Below, one piece after another: positions 23,216 to 34,000 of a DNA stretch of 64,000 bases. Position numbers and translations under genes: made by a program. The stretch comes from Tetmemena sp. SeJ-2015 (lineage: Eukaryota; Ciliophora; Spirotrichea; Sporadotrichida; Oxytrichidae). The notes under the pieces are model-generated. The model made no database searches and had not been told where the DNA came from. It saw only the letters and a program-made list of their open reading frames with translations. The stretch is taken from NCBI GenBank assembly GCA_027382625.1, contig JAJKFJ010021175.1, positions 1 to 64,000 on the forward strand. Direction: 5' to 3'. Position 1 is the first letter of the stretch. Each line of letters starts with the position of its first letter.

Positions 23216-23551
23216 GACTAATCTGAGTTATCAAACTTTGTCTGATAACTTAGTAGGATTTGTGAAATTATCATTTATCTAATTATATAATTATCTTTAA
23301 AGCAGTTAAATACTACATCTTTCTATGTAATACAGTAAAATTTAATACATTACTATTCTGAATTCATCATTTAAGGTTTTATATCTTCTTAACATAATTC
23401 GTGAATAAGATTAGCATTTATACTTCTATTTTATCCTTTCTGAATAACGAAAGAGTTTTAAATTATTGATTTCATATTTGTATTGTTGAGTTGGAATAGT
23501 ATTAACTCTGTGTTTGATTATAATTTGAATAATTAAGAAAGATTGAGGAAT

Positions 23552-25423
23552 ATGTTCCGAGGAGGAGACTACTACGACGACCCAAAATTTAACAACCCCA
23601 TGAATATCAGGAACAACCTAGATGTTAGTGTAAGTTTCAACTTCATCAGATATTTGGTTTTTAAAGTGTCTCATTATCAATAAATTTGCATGCTCGATTA
23701 AGCTAAACTATTTTCAGGACATCACTGGCGCATCAGCAAAGAACTAAGCTAACAGATATGGAAAGGATAACATGAACGTTTCGGATATATTCCTTTCAAT
23801 TTATTGTATAACTGATATCAACGGTGCAAAGCCTCCTCTTCCTTCTTACGGAAACCAGAGGTCTTCAAATGCTTATGGAGCTGGATTAATTGATGGTTAG
23901 GGCAGTTACCAAAGATAGGGTGAGCCAAACTAGATTGCTGGAGTTAAATCTAGAGTCAGGACTGGAGAGAGATAGGGCACCATGGCTGACATCTTTTCCA
24001 CATAGCAATCCTTGAATCAAGGCTCTATTCCATATCATATACAATAGATAGATTACTGCAAATATATTTGCTGCTTTAAAAGGCTTATAAATTTTATTAT
24101 TTGATATGAGTTTATTCCCTAGAAAATTGAGAATAGATCCCTAGTCACCAACGACATCGTAGGTGCCACAAACTCAAGAAGAAATTACGTGCCAGTAGAT
24201 ATGGCAGCAGGAGTTAGAAACGGTTCCCCTCAGAGAAAGAATGAATCCTCAGTATTCTCCCACTTAAATGAAACCTACGAAAGAGATGTCCTCAAGAGAA
24301 AGGATATAGACATCTCCAAGCCTAGAGTAGTTGCCAACAATCTTGGTGCAGGCTCTAAAATTCCACCAAGCTATGGAGGTCCATCAGATTACTACGGCGC
24401 TGATTAGAATGAAATGATTGGAGGAACTTCAGCCACTGAGTACGACTATCTTGCTCAATAGATCTAGATGTAAAATGAGTAAATAGCAAAGCAGAATCAA
24501 CATCAAGGATCTCAAATGCAAGGAGTACCTCGGACAAGGATCATAGTATGGAGGCTTCTAGAACCAAGGCAAAGATTTTTACTAAGAAGATCTAGAGAGA
24601 CAGAGGCAGGCAGAGCTTCTGAAACTAGACAGAAGGAAGCAGCCCTTAATTATGCAGCACAGTTACAAGCTCAAGCAGTCAAGTAAGTTTTAAAGAGTCT
24701 TAATATTTTGCAGTGGCTTGAGTGGATTCTCTAAGAATCAAAGCAGCGCCGGAACCAATATACTTGCTCACGATATCTAGGATGTCAGATCCAAGGGCAA
24801 CCTCGCTCAAAATGGAAACCAAATTTTCAATAATGGCGGTTACTCAAGCTCCTCTGTGTAAGAATACAAGTAGGGTGAGTTATATTTCAATAGATCTAGA
24901 AGAGCTTTGCAAGAGCAGAAATTCGAGCAGCAGTTTCAAAAGCCTATGGCAGATAGAGAAAATGGAAGTCTTGATTACATGAATAACAACTAGCTCAAGA
25001 TTGCAGCTGGAGTACCTCTCTAAATTTCCTCAGTTGCTAAACGCCTTTCAATTAATGATGGAAAGGAGAGGCTTTTTGGATCGGTTGAGGGATCAGCTTT
25101 GACTAATCAGACTAATACGATGGACTAACTCAGATCTGGCAAGAGGATTCTTAACAGCGGTGGGAATGGATATGGTGCTTTGAATGGAACCTCTGCAGTC
25201 TCAAATCCTTTAGGCTATAGTGGGCCCTCTGATCCGATCGGCTATTCTTAAAATATTAAGCCTGACTAATCAGGCAACCAAAACAGAATCATCATGATGC
25301 TTATTTTCTTCTTAAATTTCAAAGATTTCTGAATTGATGTCTCATGTTCCCATTCCAGGAATGAATTACGGTATGAGCGATTAAAACTAGTACTCAGCTA
25401 TCCCAGTTCAAGATGGTTATTGA
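23552..25423 (+). CDS. Gly/Ser/Asn/Gln-rich hypothetical protein, structure largely resolved
   Basis: Starts MFRGGDYYDDPKFNNPMNIR and ends SDQNQYSAIPVQDGY, TGA at 25423. After removing an intron (23630–23717) and five IESs the frame is continuous. IES pointers are AACG near 23773/23819, TAGA near 24050/24119, CAAGGATC at 24504/24535, AGT near 24679/24713 and TGATG near 25292/25335. Recognisable blocks are VFSHLNETYERDVLKRKDID, ISKPRVVANNLGAGSKIPPS and QEDLERQRQAELLKLDRRKQ (helical). The last block and the repeated GGPSD/SGPSDP motifs suggest a scaffold-like protein. I do not know the family. Confidence 0.65.
24504..24542. other. IES, 31 bp removed, pointer CAAGGATC
   Basis: A perfect 8-bp direct repeat. 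Excision joins KQNQHQGS to QYGGFQNQGKDFYQE. Unusually, the excised segment has no stop and ordinary base composition, so only the repeat and the frame reveal it. Confidence 0.75.
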
Positions 25424-26015
25424 TAAAACTCATAATTTGCACGGATAATTTGATAAGAGATAACAAGAGCTTAAATTTGCACCGATTAATTTGCAGCGTC
25501 CACCTGATACTGATAATGACTATTTCAATATAATTGATTCTTTTCATTCAGACTTAATTGATTTTACATTTCAATACTATTCTCTTAATCTTCCATTTTA
25601 TTAATGAGACTGAAATATGTGGACATTAAATCACAATGAAGAGGAAAAAAGATATTCCTTCTAAACCTTTGAAAGTATTTAAAGATTTTCATATTTTCTT
25701 ATTTAACTTTAGATGTGATATCTATGATAGAATCTGCAAAATCTAATAAATTTATTAACCATGTAATATTATCGCTCTTTTACAATCAATAAGAATCACT
25801 TTATATTTTTGTTTGCTAGGAATAAAGATTACTGACTCGGAGGGAGAAATAAAAGCTAATAGATTTGCTTAGGACTGAAATTGCGATATATGATAAGTAT
25901 AATTAATAGTTATTCGAGGACTATTACCTAGAGAAACATTCTCCCAAACTTCCTTAAGCAAACCCTTTCACACCCCCAAACTTACATCACTTTTGACCAT
26001 CGACATTTCTCAAGA
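25424..26015. other. Intergenic spacer
   Basis: AT-rich, no coding texture seen. An imperfect 20-bp tandem (TTTGCACGGAT / TTTGCACCGAT) sits at about 25436–25495. Confidence 0.5.
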
Positions 26016-27558
26016 ATGGAGACTTCAAACAACAACAATTCACACCCCAACTTCAAAAAGGAAACAAAAAATAGCTATATGTGCATTAGGAACATTAATT
26101 ATTGTAAAGGTGACGGTTGAAGAGGCCAACGATTATCACAGATTCCCTGAGCCAGGCAAATTCAAGATTATGCCTACCAAGCCTATGAACAATCAAAGAG
26201 ATCTCTCTCTAGCATATAGTCCAGGAGTCGCCCACCCATGCCTCGAAATCCACCAGAATCCTGAGAAGGCCTAATTAATGAAATTTACTAAGTTTTTTTT
26301 TCTACGAGTACACTAACAAAGGAAATATGGTAGCTGTCATCTCAAACGGTACAGCTGTGCTAGGTCTAGGAAACCTAGGTGCATTAGCAGGAAAGCCAGT
26401 TACTTCTTATATAAGAAATTGTAATTTAAGTGATGGAGGGCAAAGCAGTTTTATTCAATAAGTTTGCAGGCATCCAGTCAATTGACCTTTGCGTAGATGC
26501 TTACAGCATCGACGAGTTTGTGAACTGTGTGCGTTTCCTCGCTCCTTCCTTCGGTGGAATTAACTTGGAAGACATCAAGGGACCCGAATGCTTTGCAATT
26601 GAAGCCAAACTTAAGAGCATCATGAACATCCCAGTTTTCCATGACGATCAGCACGGAACTGCCATCATTTGCCTTGCAGGACTCATCAATCTTTATATAA
26701 AAATGACTATGTCTCTATTCTGTGAATTTAACTGTTTAAATGCGATCGAATTCTCAGGAAAGAAGGTGGAAGATATTCGTTTAGTGTGCAATGGAGCTGG
26801 CGCAGCTGGAATCGCTTGTGTTAACCTAATCTAGTCTTATGGCGTCAAGAAGGAAAATTGCCTGATGGTTGACACCAAAGGAGTTATTTACAAGGGAAGA
26901 AAAGATGGCATGAACCCTCAAAAAGAAGAGTTGGCTGTCGAAACTGATAGACGCTCACTCGCAGACGCAGTCAGAGATATTTTTGCCAACTTTATAATGA
27001 TAATAAAGATGCTGACGTGTTTGTTGGAGTGTCAGCTAAGGGTCCTTTGACAAAAGATATGGTTTCCACTATGGCTCGTGATCCAATCATCTTCGCCATG
27101 GCAAATCCTGATCCTGAGATTACACCTGAAGATGCAAGAGACGCAAGAGCTGACGCCATTATTGCTACAGGCAGATCTGATTATGCTAATCAAATAAATA
27201 ACGTACTTTGCTTCCCCTTCATCTTCAGAGGTGCACTAGATACTAGAGCCTCTCAGATTAACGAGCATATGAAGTTATCAGCTGCAAAGGCTATCGCTTC
27301 CCTTGCTAGAGAGCCTGTCCCATAGGAAGTACTGGATGCTTATGGAAAAACCGAGATGACTTTCGGTAGAGATTATATCATCCCTACCCCCTTCGACCCT
27401 AGACTCGTAATATTTCTATTCATTTACTCATATACATTGTATCTAAGGCAGTAGCCAAGGCGGCAATCGAATCGGGAGTGGCTAAGACTATAATAACCGA
27501 TTGGGAGGCTTACGACAAATCTCTGTATGATAGAATTAAGGATCAGAAGATAATCTGA
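26016..27558 (+). CDS. Malic enzyme (NAD(P)-dependent, MaeB-like catalytic part)
   Basis: Oxidative decarboxylation of malate to pyruvate is expected from the family. Motifs in order: [90 protein letters not shown] (Rossmann glycine loop), [28 protein letters not shown] and [15 protein letters not shown]. Start ATG at 26016 ([15 protein letters not shown]) is in frame after the first IES; no targeting peptide is obvious. Six IESs are mapped to the base, all in linear order. The spliced product is about 435 residues, the size of the malic enzyme domain alone, without the phosphotransacetylase-like C terminus of full bacterial MaeB. Stop TGA is at 27556–27558 after RIKDQKII. The bacterial-type sequence in a ciliate hints at old lateral transfer (inference). 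Confidence 0.94.
26057..26110. other. IES 1 of malic enzyme, 49 bp removed, pointer AAAGG
   Basis: Joins NNSHPNFKK to [17 protein letters not shown]. Confidence 0.85.
26271..26304. other. IES 2 of malic enzyme, 31 bp removed, pointer CTA
   Basis: Joins [11 protein letters not shown] to [14 protein letters not shown], the family sequence. Confidence 0.92.
26398..26431. other. IES 3 of malic enzyme, 31 bp removed, pointer AGT
   Basis: Joins [11 protein letters not shown] to [13 protein letters not shown] with no residue lost or gained relative to the family. Confidence 0.94.
26688..26741. other. IES 4 of malic enzyme, 51 bp removed, pointer AAT
   Basis: Joins CLAGLIN to [15 protein letters not shown]. 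The segment is open in frame, so an ORF caller would wrongly include it as 17 residues. Confidence 0.9.
26974..27010. other. IES 5 of malic enzyme, 33 bp removed, pointer AGAT
   Basis: Joins [10 protein letters not shown] to [13 protein letters not shown]. Confidence 0.88.
27407..27441. other. IES 6 of malic enzyme, 32 bp removed, pointer GTA
   Basis: Joins PTPFDPRLV to [14 protein letters not shown]. Confidence 0.9.
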
Positions 27559-27955
27559 GGAGAACACGACTATAAAATCAATGCCCTGTCAGCTAATTAG
27601 GCTAGTTCTTCTAATCAAAGCTCAGACTTAAATTCAGTAGAGACAAACAGAACTATGAGAGAGGACTTGTCAAATTAGAAACAGGGTAGCCTAATACAGT
27701 CCGAGTAACTATCACACTAATCTATCACTCAAATGAATAAATTTAATCTTGAATATAAAACGGCTTAGGTTTTGAATAATATATTCGAAGATTCCTTTAC
27801 ATAGAAGAGAGATTTTAGGCACAAGCTCTGAGTTAATAAGGAGGTTGGAGAACACTCTCTATTTAAATAGGCGGATTTATTTAACATTTTTGTCATATCT
27901 TATTTTATTTCACTAAGTAACAAAAATATTAGTGAATTTATAGTATCTAGATATT
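27559..27955. other. Region between two convergent stops, with coding-like texture
   Basis: Directly after the malic-enzyme TGA the same frame stays open for about 90 codons (NALSANQASSSNQSSDLNSV and more) to another TGA at 27831, and again beyond it. It may be a stray MDS of another gene or chance. No function can be assigned. Confidence 0.3.
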
Positions 27956-29979
27956 TCATTTCTTCTTTGGAGGATTTTTTTATTAAGCTGCTGCCTATTA
28001 CTGAGCTAGAATTTCTTCTGGATCTATTATAGTGAGCTCTACTTTGACATCTGCCATCTTGTTTTAGATTCCTCTTGTGACATCTCTTATATCGATAATT
28101 TAAAATCGCCATTTCAAATAAAAACATTAGGAGCTTTACTTAACATTTTAATTTTAAACTGACTGATTACTAGATAAACTATAAATAAATTAACTTTTAC
28201 AGCTCATTAATTAATGCCTAAATTACTTGAGCTCTTAATTTTATGATTAAAATTGAGTTATAATGATCTCATAAGTACCACTTTTGAAACTTTCATTGAG
28301 TTGGTAACTGATTTCTTTTACAGATAGAATTCCCTCCTTGGACAGTATTTAATCTTTCTAATCAATAAGGATTAAGAATGTGTAGCAATATGCTTACCAA
28401 AGCCTCCTTCTTTTAGTTGAACTTGTACTATACCCATTAAAAAGACTTAAGAATATATTTATTATTTGTCTTCAAAGTCATCAGGGTTATCTTGAGAGAG
28501 GGGTTCTCCTTCCACCAGAGGAACTTTCCTCACTTTTTCATTACGGCCTAGTTCAAACTCAAAGCACCTTCCATTTTCATTCACCATCACTAATGGCTCA
28601 GGAGTTATCATTCTCTTTGGTTCTGGCTCATCAAAACCTAAAATTAAAATCAGGTTATGCAGGTGCTCCAGGCTTCGCTCCTTTAGCATTTACAAATATA
28701 AAGTCCTTTAGAGTTTAATAGAGAGTAAACATAAATTCTTAGCTGCTGCTGCAAGTTTCTTAGGGTCCTCTTCTACTGGAGGAGGATTAGGGTCTTCATA
28801 AGGAGGGCCTTGATATACTATATGTAGTTCGAATTCCACAAAGTTGTTTTCCTTTCCCACTTCATAAACTATCTTGTTCTTGCCATCGTCCTCCTTCTCT
28901 TCTTCCTATACACAAAATTTTAAATAAGACACCTTTCTTAGCTGCTGCCTTTGGATCTGGTTTCCCCTTCTGAGCCGCCTTGGGATCAACCTTAGCATCT
29001 TCATCCTCTTCTTTCTTGATAGTCTTATAGAGAATCTGATTGGCCTCAAACTCAGGCTTCCCATCACAAAATAAACAAACATCCTTGTAGTTGCTGACTA
29101 GAGTATAAGTGCCTCCTTGCACGAAGAATCTGCCAGGGCCTTCTTTCTTCCCATTTTCAAAGAACCCTTCATACACAGTCTTATCCAGAGAAGTCAGCTA
29201 TCCTTTTCCATGCATCACTCCTTTTACCACTTGACCTTGATAGAGAGAGCCGTTGCTATTTTAAATCATACACATCCCGTTGGGCCTGTTGTCTCTGAAC
29301 TCTCCCTGAAAAATATTTATGAAGAAGAGCTATTTTATTACTGTGAAAGTATTTCTATCCTTAGTGTAGAGAGTACCCTAACCATGTCTCACGTTCAGCA
29401 CCCAGCTGCCCTTGTACCACTCACCAGTTTTGGTGTACTGAATTTCTCCATATCCATCTCTCTCCCCCATTCTGAATTCTCCTTTATAAACTGAACCATC
29501 ATTGTAAACCTCAAAATAGAAGGGAAAAATCGATAAGATTCTTTCATTGTAAGTTTATCTTCTCTCTCCTTTTCCATTAATCTCTCCTTGGTAGAATTCT
29601 CCTTCGTAGTGAGTCCCATCCTTCATAATTAAAATTCCATAACCTATTTATATGATGAACTTTATATAAACAATGTTACCATGCTTGACTCCGTTGACCC
29701 ACTATCCTTTGTACTAGAAGAAAGCGTTTTCATAAGTGTAGATCCCTTCTCCAGTTCTTAGTTTTGTAACTGGATCCACCTGCCCGAAGTACCTCTAAAT
29801 TCATTTAACATTATGAAAAAGAAGAATAATAACTCGTCTTTCTAATTCTAATATTGCTTGTTTATCAGAAACTTCCTTACATCTTTTGTCTCTTGAAACT
29901 CATATTAGTTGACTGCATTAGATGGCCCTGGCTTGCTATTCTGATTATTTTTGAATGAATTGGCTGTATTCTTTAGCAT
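27956..29979 (-). CDS. MORN-repeat protein with acidic Pro/Ala/Lys-rich C-terminal half
   Basis: Starts MLKNTANSFKNNQNSKPGPS at 29979. After an IES near 29790–29830 the N-terminal half holds MORN-type repeats: GEGIYTYENAFFQYKGQWVN, ILIMKDGTHYEGEFYQGEIN and MYEGFFENGKKEGPGRFFVQ. The second half repeats a strand-rich unit followed by Pro/Ala/Lys linkers: VEFELHIVYQGPPYEDPNPP, CFEFELGRNEKVRKVPLVEG, and last MADVKVELTIIDPEEILAQQ before PPKKK and TGA at 27956. MORN proteins bind membranes or act in axonemal spokes. The linker repeats could suit either role, so cellular function is inference. Several IES or intron breaks (28690–28740, 28905–28930, 29310–29390, 28130–28400) are approximate. It is convergent with malic enzyme. 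Confidence 0.8.
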
Positions 29980-30058
29980 TTTAAATAATCTATAATACTT
30001 TAATAAATTAGAAAGAATAACTAAATAAAAACATCAACACACACCCACAATTCCAGAA

Positions 30059-30577
30059 ATGAGCAGAAACAGACTCAATAAAGAACTCATGTCGGTCAAT
30101 AACTCTAAAGACCCAGACATACTCATTCAACCAATAAATGACAACTTATTTCACTGGCAGGGTTTAATAAAGGGACCTCCTGATTCCCCATTCGAAATGG
30201 GATGGTTCAAAATAGACATAAACATAGACTAGAACTACCCCATTAATCTGTATTCATTTTATCCTCCTAAAGCTAAATTCATCACTAAGATCTTCCATCC
30301 CAACATTCACTGGGAGACTGGGGAAATCTGCCTTGATATACTAAAAGCCGACCACTGGTCGCCAGCGTGGACTCTGGAGTCGCTATGTAGGGCAATTGTA
30401 AATCTACTAGTGAATCCGAATGCTGATTCACCTCTTAACTGCGACTGTGGGAATCAGATAAGAGCAGGAGATATGATGGCATACACTACTATGGCTCAGA
30501 TGTACACAGTAGAGTACGCCATGGAGGAAACTGCAACAGAAGCTTTGCAAATACTCAAGCAAAGAATATACTCTTGA
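30059..30577 (+). CDS. PEX4: Ubiquitin-conjugating enzyme E2, PEX4-like
   Basis: A single open frame of 172 codons. The E2 fold is clear: FHWQGLIKGPPDSPFEMGWF, KAKFITKIFHPNIHWETGEI with the active-site Cys after GEI, then DHWSPAWTLESLCRAIVNLL and NPNADSPLNCDCGNQIR. HW.TGEICLDILK with WSPAWTLES is typical of PEX4, the E2 that monoubiquitinates the peroxisomal receptor PEX5. The loop before PPKAKF reads YPINLYSFYPPK, five residues longer than in E2s (YP.xPPK). Those 15 bases are flanked by TT and could be a tiny in-frame IES at 30243–30259. If so, the macronuclear protein has 167 residues. Stop TGA at 30575–30577. Confidence 0.92.
30243..30259. other. Candidate 15-bp in-frame IES in the E2 gene, pointer TT
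   Basis: Deleting 15 bp between TT copies at 30243–30244 and 30258–30259 yields NYPIYPPKAKF, the exact spacing of E2 enzymes. The pointer is only 2 bp, so this rests on the alignment alone. Confidence 0.5.
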
Positions 30578-30708
30578 AATGTTTGCATTAGTTAAAATCT
30601 TAAATGAATTGGAAATTTCTATGATGGTCATCAAAGAATATAGTCAAAGATAAAAAGAAATTACAAATTTAAGTATAATGATAAAATAGATAATACATAA
30701 AATAAATT

Positions 30709-31008
30709 ATGGCTCCTCAAACAGCATCAAGCTTCCTCATGTCAGACACATAATCAGAAAAGCAGGTCTTCATCAACAAAATGAAAAATGTTGAAGCACA
30801 AAAATAACTGAGCACACACCTTCTCAGACGAAAGCTGTGGAAAAACTGTAACATCCTCACTACTTTTCATTAGAAGTAGAGCCATGAAGAGATGCTTGCT
30901 GATTCGGCTTTGGAACTTCAGATGAGGAAAGCTAAGCTCCGTGTTCTATCTTCTTAGATGACATAATTTAAGCTCTTCGAATTAATTAAATCATATTTTG
31001 CTAAGTGA
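30709..31008 (+). CDS. Possible small gene of 99 residues, overlaps the minus-strand gene end
   Basis: Starts MAPQTASSFLMSDTQSEKQV and continues HLLRRKLWKNCNILTTFHQK and LADSALELQMRKAKLRVLSS to TGA at 31006–31008. Composition is protein-like, with charged helical texture and six TAR Gln codons. It overlaps, antisense, the proposed 3' end of the minus-strand gene (30857), and only one of the two overlapping readings may be real. No family recognised. Confidence 0.35.
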
Positions 31009-34000
31009 AGCAGGCATTCCTTAGTAAAGGAACCTCATCTCTCTGTTGAAGCTGGAATTCTAGTTTGGCTTAAAAATTATAAAATATAGCTTGAGAGGGT
31101 CCTTCACCTCGACAGTAGGACTTGAATATCTTTATAGAGATAAATAAGTGAAGCCTAGAGGAAGTTATTAGTCTGAGTGATGTTGTTGGTGAAATTGATG
31201 GGTTTATAGTTGAGATAACTTTTCATAATTTCTTCTTCATTATAGATAAAATCAATTACTTTTATAATGCTGGGATTTGAGCTGAAGTTGTTAGAAGGTG
31301 GTGGCTTGAAGTGAGGGTTTTGAATGAAGCCAGAAGCATTGAAGCTTTACTAAAACTATGGGTGGCTCTCCCCCGCCCTTTTCATACTCTAGTTCATGGG
31401 AACTGAAGCTTGGTGATCAAAATCTTAAAGACTCGGGTTGAACTGAAAATTACTAGCTCTTTCAGGAAAGGGATCAAACTATCTCATCGATGTGTTCAGA
31501 GTTGATTAAAATACTACCTACATTAGATATATTTGAATTATGATTTCTCAAACATGCCATTCCTGAAAACATAGTCAGCAGAACTCAAAGGCTTGCAAAT
31601 CTCGGAGGAGGTGTTTCTCAAAAAATGCGGCTGATGCTTCTCATAAGCCTAGTATTCAAAATCTTCATATCTGGGCTCATAGTTAGCATAAAATAGCATA
31701 TAGAAAATGAAGAAAGTTCTCTGCATACTTGATATCAGACTTATTCTACTGATCATGTTGTTGTAATTCAAAGGCTTCCTTAATAAAGAACTCTTACTAA
31801 GTAGTAGGAGGAAAAGCTTTCAATCTCTGCAGATTCTAAATCTCAAGCAAAGATGGCAATTGTTGTTGATGGTTTATTTCCTTCTCAAAATCTTGAATAT
31901 TTCTATTCCCAGAAGATAGCTTGAATTCATATTGATTTGAAATACAATTTTAGAGTAGTTTTAAAAACAATATCCTCTTTTAATGAAATAATTTATTTTA
32001 TAAGATGAAAGACATATATTGGAATAAATTTTGATACAATATATTAAATAGTAGTATTTTAATTCAAGCAAATATATGTTTAATAATTCATGTGCTTCGC
32101 AATTCTATTCTTGAAAACTCTTGTCTCTTTCTTCATAGTCTGAAGATTATTCAAATTGAATCTAGTAGGATACTCCCGAAGGTTTCTTAGAATGCTAGTT
32201 CCACAAATTACCGCACAAATTTAAAAATAAAAAAACTATAAGCTCCATTTATAAAAAATTAATTCTAAAAGTTTTAATAATTGTGAATTCTATATTTTTA
32301 GTAAATTTACGTTTTAAACCTACGGAAAATCATTTTGTACTCATCCATGCATTTAAATCATTGGGGAGAAGTCAAATTTTGGAGAGCATTAAAACTAAAA
32401 GAAAAATGGTTTAAATTTTCAGAAGGGGCTCCTTGACTAGATTGAAAATTTGAAGGCGCTTTGGTCGTAGGAATCTAGATAAGATACTAGCTCTAAGGTC
32501 TTTCATCTCTGATCTCAGTTTGATAAAAATAATAATTTATAAAATATTTGCTGTGGAGTGAACAGATTCTTAGCAAACTTGCATTTGGTTCTACGAGATC
32601 TTTCATCTTGAGCTAAGATTTTCTGAAATATTGACGAATTCTTCTTCAATACTTTCCCCTGAGTTAAAACTATTTATTTATTTCAGATTAGTAGAAATAA
32701 AATTGTAAAAATAAAAATAGATTGAGATATTAAGGAGGGAAAAATTCTTTCAATAAAAATGTTTGATGCTAATTTTAAAAGTTGTAGGGTAGCTATGAAT
32801 AAAGTTTGGAGCCTTGGAGCTTGTACTTTTCACTATAATTATAAAGATTTTATTATGATTGCATGAATATCATAGATCAATGAAGCAAGGCTTGGTCGCT
32901 TCCTTCACAATTAGACTATTCGTTCCCTCTTCAGAATACAAAAATAAAACACCAAATTAAGTATAAAGAAAGCTTTGGCTTTAGTGAAAATCTTCCAATC
33001 TAGGATTTCCTCTCAGTGATCTTATCCAGCAAGGAAACTTTCAAATTAAGATCTGCGGGAGATTTAAGTTTCTCTTCAAATTCAAAATCTTCTGATTGAT
33101 CGCGAATTTCACTTATTCCAAATTTATTTCCAAAAGACTACTACTGCTGCTGCTCGTCAACATAGTCATTGGAAGTTTCTTACCCAAGGATGACATAGTG
33201 AAAGCTATCCTCTTCCCCCAATTTAAAGTCATCAGGGTGGATGTAGTATTAGACATTTCCAGTTTTCACTTACTCTTCCTCAGCTCTTCTGAATTTAGGT
33301 GTAATCAAAAATTTTTCTCCAAATTGATTTACATGAAATTAATCTTTTGAGGATCCACAAAAGTTGAATATTGATGACGCTGATTTTAACAATTATAAAG
33401 TTGAACTTTCCTTCCCCACCTCTTGGACTTCTTTTTGTAGCCTCTGGTAACTTCCTTGTTGTAGGATTTCTTTTGAGATTTCCTCTATTGATGAGCTTAA
33501 TTCTTAAGATCAGAGTTCTAAGGCCTTTGAGGCTTCTCTTTCTTGGCAACAAGAAGAGATTTTTGCCCATGAGAAAGTTTGGCTTCAACAGATTATCTTA
33601 AGAGTTCAAGCTATTGAGAATTTGAAATTCTGTCCTATTGTTAGAATTGAGCTAAACTCTAAGATGCTTGAAGCTCAAAAGCATTGATTTCCCTGAATTG
33701 CTGCTCCAATAAGTCATCTATTTGGTTCTCTGTGTAATTCAAGGCATGAAACTCTTTGCCGTCTACTCTCATAATAATTTGGGGTGATTCAACAATGAGA
33801 CTTTCATCTTTGCTTCTGTTAGGGACAGAGTCTCCTCCAAAGTGATAGGGGTCATTCTCAAGTTAAGACTGACCCAAAACAACTCTATTGTATCTTTGAT
33901 CATAGAAGGGAACATTAGGATTAAAAAGTCCACGATTCTTCAACTTCTTGATAGATTTCTTTCCTTTGAAGGTGATCTTAGGTTTATAGGCAGATTTTTT

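Noticed and set aside
24676..24715. Apparent GT–AG intron (GTAAGT...TTGCAG) in the 23552–25423 gene
   Set aside because: Intron removal leads to TGA within two codons. Treating it as an IES with pointer AGT keeps a long open frame, so the intron reading was dropped.
29117..29494. Plus-strand ORF of 125 codons
   Set aside because: Antisense shadow of the MORN repeats on the minus strand.
33371..33601. Plus-strand ORF of 76 codons with hydrophobic residues
   Set aside because: It is the antisense shadow of a Lys/Arg-rich minus-strand coding block in the 30857–36094 gene.
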